Assembly: GCA_024811115.1 (NCBI GenBank)
Contig: JAKOGH010000563.1
Coordinates: 1 to 34,248, forward strand
Source: Terana coerulea
Taxonomy: Eukaryota > Basidiomycota > Agaricomycetes > Polyporales > Phanerochaetaceae
Reading direction: 5' to 3'
DNA: 34,248 nt
A program made the translations under genes and the position numbers. Below are positions 1 to 11,397 of this stretch, in pieces. The stretch's first letter is position 1, and each line of letters begins with the position of its first letter. A model generated the notes under the pieces. It saw only the letters and a list, made by a program, of their open reading frames with translations. It ran no database searches and was not told the origin of the DNA.

Positions 1-2404
1 GCCGCCCACTCGGCTTTGAGCGCCTTTGTCAGCTCGTGGACCCTCTTTTTCTTCTCGCCAGCTGGTAGATCTGCAGAACGTCGTTAGTCAGGCATCGGCA
101 GACCAGAAAATTTGTTCAAAATTTTACTTGCTTGAATCTCTTTGGTGCGAGCGTGAGTAAATCCATTCCAGGTAGTGACTTTCCGTGAGAGCTTCTTGAC
201 ACGGGCAGTCTGCATCAACATTCGCTCAAAGTGCTTCACAGTGTGTTGTGGGAACAGGTGGTTCAGCTGCACCGCTTCTTGCTGAACTACACCTCGGGCA
301 GCTTGGATGGCGTTTCGCAAGGCTGTTCGGTGCTGGAGTCGTTCTTCGGCACGCTTCTTCTTCGGCGGCGGTCAAGGCATTCTAGACCGATTTTGTGTCG
401 AGACGCGTTTAAGAGCGGTACGCTTCTTGCGGGTGCTGTGTGACATTCGGCGAACCGAGTCGCTGACGCCGCCAACATTGATATTGGCCATGTTGTGGTG
501 AAGCTGCGAGAATGCTGTCAGCTGGGCATTAGTTGCCAAAAAAAAGAGATTGCCCACACAGGCGTGGGAATGGTGGCTGCCGGTTGCTTGCTCAGCCACA
601 TGGAGAATCTCCGCTCAAATCTCATTGGTTAGCGGAAGGTGGGCTCAACGGAAATAATTCTGAGGGTGTATGACATGCTGCGAGTGTGCAGAGAAAGGTC
701 AGTATCAACGGCGCTCTGGTACGAAGCGCACGCGAAGTGTCAAGAACTTGATGATCTATCTCTTCCCAAAACCATTGCACCTCCGTCTCCGAGACGCCAT
801 ACAGTTGTAAGCGTTCAGTAAAGGCCTCAAGTGTACGAGAGGGCGATAGCCTCGACGAGTTGCAGAATGGTCGAGGTCTGATAGCCAAAGGCATCCAAGA
901 CCCTGTCCACAGTCACTCCCAGTGAGGGGACTGGAGTCGGCTCAGGTTTGGGCACGTCCCCAGCTGTAATGGCAGCAATAATATCACCACTTGTATGGCG
1001 AACATAGGAATATATCTTGTTTATAGCTGTAGAGGATGTTATATTAAGCGAGCAGTAGAGCTATCGACAAATCACATACCAGTGGTGACGAAGCCTCGGA
1101 AGGGAGAGCGCGCACCGGTGGTAATAGAACCTTGGGGCAGTGACTGCGCTGCGCTCGCTGGCTCAACATCTGTACCAGTGGTGTGACTGTCAGATTAATG
1201 GCTGTATTGTAGCAACGCCACGTATGCTGTACTGACCTTTGCCAGTTATCGGCACCGTGCGAGCGGTCTTGCTGCCCTTCCGTGGTGTATCCTTGACTGC
1301 CGCTCGTACGCCTGAGCCAACCGAGGCTGCGGTGCTGAGAACGTCGTCCGATTTTACTGGAAGCTTGGCACGAGGGCGACCTTTCTAAAGATACTTCATG
1401 AGCGGACGTTCAGGAGTCATCGGCCCTGCTTACCTTGATGCTGCCAGTGACTGCGGGACCTGCTACCGATTGCAACTGCAGTTTGGTGGGGCGAGAAGCG
1501 TCGGTAGCGCGGGTGTCAAGTTCATCGTCAACGTCGTTGTCGGAAGGGATGGAGATTGGAGAGGGAGTACGGCCGGTCGGACAAAGCCGCACTGTGACCA
1601 TCCGAGTCTCCCACGTCTGGGAGTGGTGCATTCGCACGGTCAATGCTATGCTGCTGAGGCTTGTACCCTCCGAGGGGTTTGAGTGTGAGAGTCAGCTGTA
1701 ACGCCTTCAGCTTTCCGCCATCTCCGTAGTTCCCGCTGAGCCTTCGCCACTACGTCTGCACTCGCTGGACCTTCGCTCTCGCCATGGTTTGTCTTGAGGA
1801 CTGGTGCTGTGTGCTCGAAACGCTTGAAGGAGCGGAACTGTCCCTTGGACACCATGAAGCAGAGTGCGTCGGCGAAGCTCTTCGTCTCGATGTACTTCAC
1901 GAACTGGAATTCGAGGAGATGTGGATAAATATCTGCACTGTAAGTTTGAACTGGAATCAGAAACTTGCAATACAGTGAACCCGGGCGTAAGTACGTACTA
2001 GTTCATATACAACATAGCCTCACGCTTGTTGCCCTGCACCAAAGGATAGAAGCGAACACTCTGGCCGGAAAACATGCCTTGTACGACTGGAGAGTTTGCG
2101 AGGCATTCAAGAAGACTGTCGGTAGGGAGGTTTTCAACTTCGAGGACAAGCTCGTGGACTTTGGATACCTCGCATACGTCCGCCTGTGTTCGGCATGCAA
2201 CAGCAATAGGGAACACAGGCGAGCTGTACCTCCGGGAATTGGCTGGAAACTAGGGGCGTGGTGAGTTGCTATACAGACCCACGGGTATATTTCACTCACT
2301 TTGGGTGCTCGTAGGTTCTGGTTGCGGTCCGCCGAGCACGACGTACCGAATACTACTGAGAGGGTCGCGGATCCGGGCTTGGGTGCAAACGGAACGAACG
2401 ACAT
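1..2404 (-). CDS. Multi-exon hypothetical protein, 3' end outside window (Agaricomycete family, possibly broken)
   Basis: Function not recognised. I choose ATG at 2404 (MSFVPFAPKPG). Well-phased exons are 2404-2300, 2249-1999 and 1937-about 1650, then an exon ending at 1434, then 1384-1237, 1169-1080 and 963 onward; introns are 49-116 nt with GT-AG ends. The join between about 1650 and 1560 is unclear. Around 940-760 a short helical module (VDRVLDAFGYQ ... WFWEEIDHQ) resembles modules common in Agaricomycete hypothetical proteins. A later exon (about 517-127) carries a basic stretch, and a last visible intron (127-71) leads into a Lys/Trp-rich segment (LPAGEKKKRVHELTKALKAE) of a kind I recall from many mushroom proteins, loosely HMG-like. 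Oddities: an in-frame TGA at 372-374 and a one-base shift at a GGG (841-843). It diverges from the KDZ gene with about 330 bp between them, so it may belong to the same element or simply flank it. Confidence 0.55.
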
Positions 2405-2730
2405 TTCTACAACTATGTTTGTACAGCGAAGCAAGAGTAAACAGTCAGATATGAAGGTTTTTGAAGATTCGAAGAGATTCGAGATGACGAGCAACGAGGA
2501 AGTGGTAGCACGCACAAAGGTGAGTTTGGTTCTGGTTTGAGATCATACGCGAATGCTCGGTCCAGCAAGCTGGCTCGATTACGTTCAACGCGTCTCATTT
2601 CCCGCACTTTGTTGTTCTCCTCGTCCAACCTCCCTCCACCATCACTCCCATTGTCCAATTCCTTTAACTTACTTATCTTACATCGCGATCTTCATACTCG
2701 TTAGCCTTTCTACACTAATATTCCATACTC

Positions 2731-5700
2731 ATGCCTTGCATAAAGCGCTCAAGGGAGTCTCTCGTTCTGTCCGCTAACACGACGCTAGCCACTCCTCTTG
2801 GACTGACATCTCGCCGTGAAGATGCACCCGTTCGAGTGAATCATGGCCAAACTTCGAAGATCTTAACCCAGAACCAAATCAGAGAGTATAGGAGGTGAAA
2901 GCAGCACGAGCGCAGGAGACACTCACAGGTATGTTCGCGCCTCGGCTCCCGCTACTCAGGCTGGCGTCGAACATCTTATGACACTTGCTCGCTGTATTAG
3001 GTGCAACACCCAAAACTCGACAAGTCTTCAAAGGACATTCAAGGACTAGCGGCCGCCCAATCAAATGAAAATGACGACAGTTACGTGCGGCCAGCTGGCG
3101 AAGATTCATCGGGTCAGTACGCCCGGTGAAGACGAGGACGAGGCCGCCATCCACAGCACCATCGCAGCGCTTCCCAAGCACTTGCAGGAGGACGCCACGT
3201 TCGCTATAGCTTGCGAGATATAACCCACTACCGGTAAGCGTTCACGCCTTAGTTTGCAGCTACTGTACTCACCGCTACTTATGTAGCTTCAGAGGACGCT
3301 ACAAGAGACCCAGTAACTGGAAGCAACGACGGCTAAAGGAATCCGAGAGATGGGAAGAAATACTCCCGTCTCTAGCCGACGCGTATATACGCTGGAAGTA
3401 CCCTTCCTCTGCCGTCGCATCGGACTCGCAGGAGAGCAATGCAGCCTCAGAAGCTCAGAGCGAGGACGTCCACGCATCGACTGTAGAGGACACTCGGCCA
3501 GCTACCCCTGTCACCGGACGCGAATGTTTCTACCGCAAATCAGCACGTCGAACAGGATGTACAACCTCCACCGCAGACCACTGTGCATGGTGGTACTCAG
3601 TACCGCCTGCAGGTTTTCGATATCTTCACACTCGAGGCAGAAACGACAGTTGATAGATCAGCAGACAGTGTCTCTCCAGCTGTCGATCTTGTTGAACATG
3701 GGTATCTTCCAAAGACGCCGCGAACAGCCTACCATCGCGAATTGCTCTTCGGACCCTCGAACTATTCCACCGGCTTCGTCTTCGTAAGGCATCGTTCAGC
3801 GTAGAGGCATTCACGAAGGTTATATGTGACTACTATGCGGTACATAACTTCATTTCTATTCCGAGTCCTCGCATCTGGTCTGACCATGTTGTGATACAGA
3901 TACCTTTTGTCGCTACATGCGCATGATTCTCGCCGATACGTACGAGATTTACGTTCGTATCTTCGCGAATAGTCAAGTCCCAGGTGTTTACGGCGTTGCA
4001 TCGTAATACGGCCGGACTGGCGCGTGAAGAACGCATGTCGGGCGTGTTGCTACGTGGTAAGCCATGATCCTTGTCCTTGTCCTTGTCCTGGAGCTATTGC
4101 TCACCTTCACCAACTATAGCTTGAAGATGAGGAGCCGTTGCGGTTTTCTCGGATGGTTGTCATCGACGGCAATAACAGTCTCAAGCGCATGGCGTCCGTT
4201 GGCAATCGCACTGTTGCAGACACTCGGGTGTTTGCTGACAGCGACTACTTCCTACCCATGGCCTACGTCGACAAATTCACTGGGGAGGTGCGCAGCCAAA
4301 AGGACCCCAACTACCTGGAAAGAATGTCGTTGATGATGATGCCGATGACGCGTGGGCCAACGACGATGATGAGACGGCGGGTGAAGGGGATCCGACAGAC
4401 GGCGCTGGCACTGATGCTAATGGTCATGAGTGCACCGAGAATTTCAAGGCAGCTTCTGCGAGATGAAAAGAAGCGAATGTGGGCGATCTTCGAGGAAACT
4501 GGTGTATTCGCGTGCGCCTGCCGACATGGCTTCATTCTATGGCTGACGGATATGTTGCGGAGTGGTGAACTGTGAGTGAAAATCAGCACCTGCATAATTT
4601 GGATCAAATTTACCATTCTGCAGGGCAAAGTATCCGGCTGGCGATTGTCTCCAAGCTCCTCGAAATTCTACCACGGGAATGGATCCTTGGCTACGATATA
4701 GGATGCACGTTCGAGACTACCGTCAAAAACAGTTCGCTTGGCCCCGAAGTTCACGGCCGCTGGTGCGCGATGCTGTGTGAACGCCTTCCATGGGTATACG
4801 CACAACTTCAAATGCCAGAGCAAGAACCATCCCAACGTCATCAAAGGATTTGGTATAGAAGACCTTGAGACTCTCGAGCGCATTTTCTCTGCGTCTAACG
4901 CCCTTGTGCCAGTCATCCGCCATGCCTCCGCATACCGCCGCCGGCTTCTGATTGACATCTACTTGAGCAGTGGGACGAAGACAAGTATCGCCAACCTTGG
5001 TACTTTCCTTTATCACAACTATTTGCAAGCCCTGGATATCATTGAGAAAGATACTGTGGCACTGCAGAAAGCCGCCCTCGTCCTTTAAAGATATCCGATG
5101 AACAGTGGGCGCTCTTTGATCAAGCAGAGCAGAGGTTTTTCGTGACGCTGGGAAAGGAGCCTCTGTGGGACCCGCATGCCATTGCGTATGTGGAGCTTTG
5201 CAAGAGCTTCGCGTGCTTGAGGCGGCGCGATCAACATTTTCGAGCCGATTTCTCGCAGCGGCGCCTGCAGATTGGACTTTCGTTGTCCCTGGATCAGGCG
5301 CCGACACAGTGAACTACGATGCTCAGGTATTCGCTACAAGAAACTCGAGTCAGAACGCCGCCACGCCCGAGAGCGTTACGACCGGGTTTCACTTGGTACA
5401 GAAAATGGAGGTCAAGCTCGGCATCTCGCAGTCCGACCGGTGGACCTCCGACAATCCCCGCTACGTCGCCACCGTTGCGTTCATGAATGAGCATAAGTAT
5501 CGCAAGACGCTCGACAGGCTGCAAAAGCTTGTTATACAGCGGCTCTTCGAGCTCCACAAGCTCAATCTCAGCCAGACAGTGCGTTCACCGCCCCTCACGC
5601 GTGTCATGATTCTCATGTAATGTATAGGTTATCAGATGCGTACTCACATCTCCAAGTCACTGCAAAAGCGCTACAAAGCAATCCGACGTGCCGTTGCATC

Positions 5701-6660
5701 ATACAACCGCCGCCGCCGCCTCAACCCACCTCGCCCACCCCTGGACTGGGGTACGGTGTCCCACTATGGGTTCTCGAGCAGTTCGCGCTGCTCAAGGACA
5801 CCCGTAACGACGTGCGGGACGAGCCTTGGACACCCAGAAGTACGGGAAGCCATGAAACTGCGGCGTCGGATTGATCGAGGCGGGAGGAACTTGTCCGCTG
5901 CAACGTTGAAGTCCGACGGCTACACACCGCAATACATGACGAAGAATTGGAGTTCGTTATCATTCTCTCCGACTTGCGTAAAGCCGGGGACCCGATTTAT
6001 GGCGCAGCCAAGGCTTGGATTACTCACCGGCGCAGAGTGAATCGTCAACTCATGCGGGCGTGTCGAACAGATCTATAGTCTACCGGGTTTCACCGGTATT
6101 CGAGGCCCCGGCGTTCACCAATCTACTCCTCCCGTTGTCGCTGAAGGATCCCCTGTAGTCCCTGCGGCCCCTACCGATGTACTGCCACCATGTTCTGTGC
6201 CTCAGTACACCTGCCATGCCTGCCACACCCCCACTACCTGTCGATGTTGCTACTACCTCTGCACATCCGCCCGTCATAGCTGCGCTTTCATCAGGTTCAC
6301 TGGAGGTACAAGAGCTCCTCCACTGATATTTCCGCTGCCACAACCAGGAGAGGAGGATACTGTTATGCAGGACCAGCACACAGTGGATAGCAGCAGCTAT
6401 GGTAACATTTCTCAAGCTTACACCGACTTGGACGTGACCATGCATGAAGATATGACTGACAGTCCCGATGCCCTCTCCAAGTCTCCGGCACAAGTATCGC
6501 ATCACTGTCTCTGCTGCCCTCACCCTTGCCATCGTCCCATGCTCTCTCTCCGCCACCAATGCCTCCGCCACTGTCCGATGACAAGTCTGACTACGATGAC
6601 GGCGAGTTCGATGATGATGAGGTACAGGAAGATATTGGTGGGATGACAGTACTACGAGCG
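2731..6660 (+). mobile_element. KDZ (Kyakuja-Dileera-Zisupton) transposase gene, decayed
   Basis: DDE-type DNA transposase of the KDZ superfamily, which cuts and pastes its own element in the nucleus. Landmarks in order: a basic start at 2731 (MPCIKRSRES); RYKRPSNWKQRR...WEEILPSLADAY near 3300-3400; VFDIFTLEAETT near 3610; DWRVKNACRACCYV (about 4015-4056); a 63-nt intron (4057-4119); the first acidic motif VVIDGNNSLKRM (4150s); the CxC-containing ACACRHGFILWL (about 4510); an intron 4572-4623; GYDIGCTFET (4690s); CCVNAFHGYTHNFKCQ (about 4770); LETLERIFSASN (4860s); then a long C-terminal helical region (MRTHISKSLQKR near 5640, LKDTRNDVRDEPW near 5800) and an acidic tail (DDKSDYDDGEFDDDEVQ) near 6590-6640. 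The frame changes many times, for example one extra base near 4005, 4463, 4635 and 4745, so this copy is probably dead. No terminal inverted repeats were identified. Confidence 0.85.
4069..4089 (+). repeat. Hexanucleotide microsatellite (TTGTCC)3 inside a KDZ intron
   Basis: Three tandem TTGTCC units lie inside the 63-nt intron at 4057-4119 of the transposase gene. Placement within an intron leaves the reading frame unaffected. Confidence 0.8.
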
Positions 6661-6924
6661 GCTCATATAACAATAGCTTTGGCACAGTTTACGGCCTCAC
6701 CTGTATACCACATTGTAGCTCATATTCTGTACCCCTGTATCATAGTTTCCAGGTCTTAGCAATGAGGAGTGACCGGGATGTAGCATAGGCGTCGGCCGCG
6801 TCGCACCTCCAAGTGCTAGCGCCGATGACGCGCCGACATGCATGTCAGCCCGTCATAATAGCATATTGAAGCCGACACTGATGTGCAATTGAAACATAAA
6901 AAGGAATATAACTACAACTTAGAA
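6661..6924. other. Spacer after the KDZ gene
   Basis: The frame of the acidic KDZ tail stays open to a stop at 6759 without conserved-looking sequence. Nothing else recognisable was seen. Terminal inverted repeats of the KDZ element might be expected here, but I could not pair any with sequence upstream of 2731. Confidence 0.4.
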
Positions 6925-7330
6925 TGCAAGTTACCCGGCTCCAAACGGCAGAGAATTGAGGAGGGGCGAGTGCGACACCGCGCTTCATTGTTGAGAGCAG
7001 CGAGCAGGCCCCAGGGGCGGCCGGTAGCGGCAGAGTTGATCGCACGCTGTACTCATTCTGATAGCACTATACAAACACCATACAACGCTGGCTTACCCCA
7101 CGCCGAACGGCTGGGAACTGAGGGAGGGGCGGGGCGGCGTCGAGCTCGTCGTCGGGAAGCGTCGGGGAGGGCGGGCGGTAACAGCAGAGCCAGCTGTGCA
7201 CTATGCCCGCAATGTGCTATATACATAGACTATGGCGCAGCTTACCCGACGCCGAGCGGCTAAGAACTGAGGAAGGGGCGGGGCGGTGTCGAGCTCGTCG
7301 TCGGGAGTGTCGGGGAGCGGCGGGCGGGCC
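6925..7330. repeat. GC-rich tandem repeats, about 150-165 bp period
   Basis: Two clear copies start at about 7091 and 7240. Both begin GCTTACCC, continue with GCCGA-CGGCT and GGGGCGGGGCGG, and share GTCGAGCTCGTCGTCGGGA. A third, weaker copy starts near 6927 (TTACCCGGCTCC, AATTGAGGAGGGGCGAG). On the minus strand each copy ends in a GTAAGC- or GTAACT-like donor after a short proline-rich open stretch (APPLPQF in the two strong copies, APPQF in the weak one). They could therefore be tandemly duplicated exons, but no gene could be assembled around them. Confidence 0.6.
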
Positions 7331-7649
7331 TGGCCGAGGCGGCGGACAGCGCCCAGGGACGATGACGCCACAAGGAGGACGGGCAGCGCCCAGGGGGCAT
7401 GGCTCGGAGTCGGCCGAGAAGATCTGATCCAGATCTGGACCTGATGGGCCGACAAGGGCCGACAAGGCCGAGGGCGAGGCGGGGGCGGGGCAGGAGGGCA
7501 GGCGCTGTCCTTACCTCACAAGGGAAATCGCTTTTATCAAGGTCGCTATCTGGCAGTCGGCGGTAGAACAGACTCCCAGTCCTGCTAGAAACGCATACCC
7601 GGGGGCATATGCAAGTCTTATATGATATCAGATCGATGAGGTCCAGGTG

Positions 7650-8143
7650 CTTCAGGGCGGCTGGCGCCATATGTTGGCGTCTAGCTTCACCGGCCGGGAT
7701 CGGTCGCGTGGAGGACCTAAATGGGGTAGGCGTCTCGGCGCAGTGGGCCCATGGGCTGCCGTCATGCGCAAAGTTTGTGTGCTTCCAAATGTGTTTTGAC
7801 CCACCTGCTGCAATGGGTACATGTACAGGCAGTTCAAAAAGATATAGAAATTTATTTAAGCCATTTCCTGCGGCCTAAATGTATCAACTTCTTGTTCCTT
7901 GCTTTCTTTGCTACCTTAAGTCACCAAATGCAGCCATTTTCTAGGACAAACTGCTCATCTGGCTAATAAAAAATATGCCATAGTAAGCAAACATGTTTTG
8001 AGATGCTCTGCACACACTTGGAAGCACACAGGTTGAGCAACAAAGCCAATGAGAGCATGAGCTCTGCCTAGTCACGGCGAGACCGGACATGAGTCCGGGG
8101 TGACATAATCGCGCGCTAATATATGGCGCCAGCCGCCCTGAAG
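7650..8143. mobile_element. Short non-autonomous foldback/MITE-like element with imperfect long inverted repeats
   Basis: The outer 30 bp of each end are near-perfect inverted repeats: 7650-7679 starts CTTCAGGGCGGCTGGCGCCA and 8114-8143 is its reverse complement with two mismatches near the inner end. About 110-130 bp inward a second inverted match occurs: GTGTGCTTCCAAATGTGT at 7777 faces ACACACTTGGAAGCACAC at about 8015-8032. The inner 200 bp are A+T-rich and contain no coding sequence. No clear target-site duplication is visible, so the superfamily is undetermined. Confidence 0.6.
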
Positions 8144-8553
8144 AGTTGAGGAACGGCGAGAGAGGCCCGAATGGGCCCAAACATTCTCACGCCCTTGCTC
8201 GCACTCGGAGGGGCGAAAGCTGAGGTAGGAGACTGGGTTGAACCCCTCTGCCTATCACTCAAGCTCAAAGTAGCCTGGGCTCGCTCACGATAAGGCTTCT
8301 CCATAGGCTGGTCTCCCGGTCGGCACCTTGTGCTCCTGTACGTCGGTTCGTAACCACGCCGCCTTGAACTTGAACATCCGCTCGGCAATCCTCGATCCAC
8401 TGCTGAAAGGAGTAGAAAAGGAGTCCCAAATTCTCGCACATTACTCTGTGATTGAGAATAAAGCAGTATGTGCGATTTCTCTCTCACTGCGCCACTATTT
8501 ATCATTCATAATGTTGTCCATCGGGTGTTTTTCCAGGGCAACAACCGTGAGCC
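8144..8553. promoter_or_regulatory. Presumed upstream region of the 8554 gene
   Basis: About 410 bp between the foldback element and the next start codon. I see no convincing coding sequence or TATA box. It probably contains the promoter and 5' leader of the downstream gene, by position only. Confidence 0.3.
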
Positions 8554-10756
8554 ATGGCTGACCCTAGCAAGGTCCTTGTAAGTCATCACCTCAATTTACG
8601 AACACTTGATAATATCTAACTCTGTTTCAAGCAAGAACTCGAGAGTGTCTTAGACAAGGCGTTCGTTTGCACCCCTTCACCACGTCGGCTCGAACTTGGT
8701 CTTACTCAGAAGCTCCGCGAAATATTCCGCATTTGGGACGCAGACGACCGCATAGACACCGTATCACCTCCAGCAGTTTTCTGTCCGCTTACCAAGGGCT
8801 ATTGCGATATAGACGAAATTACCGCGGTCTTGAAAGGTCCGGCGATCGAGTACGGCACTGGCCTAGGGCTAGCCGAGGCAACAATCAACCTTCGAGGCCG
8901 AGTTCGCCATGAGGAGTACCGCTGCGCGCCTTACGATCGTTTTAACTCCTACTTTGATAACGACAGACATGAGGACCCAAACCCTCCGGAGGCTAACGTC
9001 GAATTCGCTATAGTGACCGACTACAGCGTGCACGTATGGCGCCTTACCGACTTACAGAGAACCTTCATTTCAAGGGAGGTAGTCCTGGACCCCTGGACCG
9101 AGACAATTCCAAAGGACCTTGCGAGGGATTTTATGCACTCTCGATGTACCGGGGCTTCCATCACGTGCGATGACGGCACGGACCCAGATAACACCGACTC
9201 AGATAATTACCGCCAATGTGGCTGTACATGGGATAGCGACAGTAGTGAACCTGAATGTCCTGCTACTCTCTCAAAAGGTAGGTGATTAACTCGAAGATGA
9301 TACATAAGCTGATTAACACACACCATTTCCGCATCAGATTACGACTGCACCGCACTTGTTTTTCGGCCCCGCCGAGCACCTTCTTGCTACAAAATTGCGG
9401 CCTTGGGATCGACCGTGCATGCGCGAAATTAGCACTCACTGAAGCTAATCCATCTGAAGACGAGCATGGATTTCTACTCACCTTCTCAGGCATTGGGTAA
9501 AGCATGACGGAGACATTCAAGGCATCGTCGAAACTCTGTTTCTTGCCGCGTACACATGGAAGGATAGAGCGCTGTGGGAGCACGCCGCAGCAGTATACTT
9601 TCAATCTATCGCGAAGTATCCTCGGCACTTGAGCCGCAAGGGTATCGAAATGTTCTTTAATGCGGCGCTGGTAGACGGTGACACAGGGCTATTCATGACA
9701 AGGTAAGTTTCGGCCATTTACGTGGCACGTATTGCGTCTCTCATCGGACCATCTCAGCATCCTTCCGAAGCTTCAAGACGCGCATCTTCTACTGGAGGGA
9801 TATCAAGCCGTGTTTGAGGAGCTGCTGAAGGAGCGTGGTCGTCTGTTTTCCAACAGAAATGATGGCCGTACAGTCCCTTCTTTTACCACATCTTTCGCTA
9901 AGAAATACGCCACGAGCGTGTTTCTTTCTGGTCCTGTGGACGTCATACGTGCCCTCAACTGGTGCATCTCGGTACGGCGCCGCAACCTGTGCAAGTCGAT
10001 CATTAGCCGCATTACTGGGTCTGGCTCCCTGGACAGTACAACTGCTATTCGGAACACCCTTCTTCTTCCGGACCTATATACATGGGGGACAAGACATCAC
10101 ATGCTGGATATCTTGGCTTCAGCTTTCCAATTCATCATGGCAGCGTGGATGGATTCAGTACTCGGACAAAGGCTGCCTGCCCTCACCCCCGCCGTGGCAA
10201 CGCAGCTCTCTAACATGAGCACCTGGACGTGTAGTTGTGGACCATGCAAGGCCGCGCGAGTGTATATCACAAGCCACAGCGGGAGGTCGAAGGCTTTTAG
10301 AAGTATAGGCTTGCGCGATGGGCGGCAGCATTTAGTGGATAAGCTAAAATGCCACGCGGGATCTCTGGCGACTTGGGACATATCCTGTGAGGACCCAAGG
10401 ATTATTGTGGTACGCATTGAAGTGAAAGCTGGCTCTACGAAAACTCACAAATATCATTTTTGTATCATATCTAGATCACAAAGGCAGATACACTTGCGGA
10501 GCTGCAGCGATGGAAAACAGAGCAGAAAAACGGCCAGGCAATATTGCGCAGCATTCCTGCAGGAGATGTGGAGTTGCGACGGCTTTTAGGTCCTCAATAT
10601 GACCGCATTGCGTCTGCTTTGCAAGCGGTCCCATCTGCAGGCCAGAGAGAGATCCGTCTACGAAATTCCGAGCGTGCCACACAGCCGATCGTCACGAGGC
10701 CTGTCGAGGGGGCTGGTGGGAGTGAGCAGCGGCCTCGAAAGAGGCGAAGGACCTAA
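8554..10756 (+). CDS. Paralogue of the split oxygenase-like protein, lacking the oxygenase core
   Basis: Function unknown. ATG at 8554 (MADPSKVL), then exons 8554-8577, 8632-9277, 9338-9702, 9758-10409 and 10475-10756, all GT-AG; the last three junctions are phase-consistent. It parallels the C-terminal part of the gene at 12412/21192. The TDLQRTFISRE...ETIPKDLARDF segment matches VDLDGNRI...ELIPENLKK; the WTCSCGPCKAARV cysteine cluster matches WSCRTGCDSCENAR; and the final exon (KADTLAELQRWKTEQKNGQAIL...RRLLGPQYDRI) matches KSDALQALYSWQAEQKNGKEIL...KRLLGPLYNEL. The N-terminus starts downstream of the oxygenase fold. Within exon 9338-9702 the frame moves by one base twice (near 9430 and 9480); two extra bases would restore both frame and splice phase. 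So this is either a damaged copy or it contains sequence errors. The C-terminus ends in a basic nuclear-localisation-like run (RPRKRRRT). Confidence 0.65.
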
Positions 10757-11397
10757 TTAAAACAACGGATCGTCATACCCCTGCGTTTGTTCGTTCGCAC
10801 GTTTTGCTAGCTTTAATAGTACCAGCAGCGCCGCCCGTGGCAGTCTAGTCGCATTAATATTCTTCGTCATTCATTCGCGTGTAGATTCGATGGTCGCTCG
10901 AAAGTACACGAGCAGTCACGCAGATCACGCTAGCTATATGTCACGCGTCACAAGCCACGCGAGGATATTCTGTTAGACACGACGACCCCCTGTCTGTTTC
11001 TGCTCTCAACCACTATTATCTCTGCGATGATCCATATGTCATTCTGCGTTTTTGACTGCCTATCTGCTTGTAGGAGCCATCGGCGACAATATCGCCGTGC
11101 CTCAAATTACGTTCTCGTTCCGCGAGGCTTAAGTACACCAATACCGTAACGCACTGGCAACCCTCACACGACACTTCGGCTCTCAAGCGTAGGCGTCGTC
11201 ACCTCACCGCTTGGTGCTAGAGAAGCAGATGCTGCCATAAGCAGATGTATTCCAGTATGTTTTGGATAGGAGAGTGGACGAATGTGAACACAAGCGTACA
11301 GGGCATATACGGCATGAATGGGAAGTCGGTGCGTCGCAATGTCGTTACGTACGCCCATTGAAATTCTCATGAAAATTGATAGATGATGTAATGTACC
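10757..11397. other. Intergenic, nothing recognised
   Basis: Moderately A+T-rich sequence following the stop at 10756. No coding sequence with splice support, no RNA gene and no repeat pair was seen. It probably holds the 3' UTR of the upstream gene. Confidence 0.4.

Noticed and set aside
2003..2515. 170-codon unspliced frame on the minus strand
   Set aside because: It reads through a 50-nt GT-AG intron (2299-2250). Splicing gives a different, better-supported frame with correct phases on both sides.
4723..5307. 194-codon open frame on the minus strand
   Set aside because: Antisense to the conserved CCVNAFHGYTHN and LETLERIFSASN part of the transposase, which carries the recognisable motifs.
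6080..6685. 201-codon open frame on the minus strand
   Set aside because: It lies opposite the C-terminal, proline- and acid-rich part of the KDZ gene and has no family features of its own; it is an antisense shadow.
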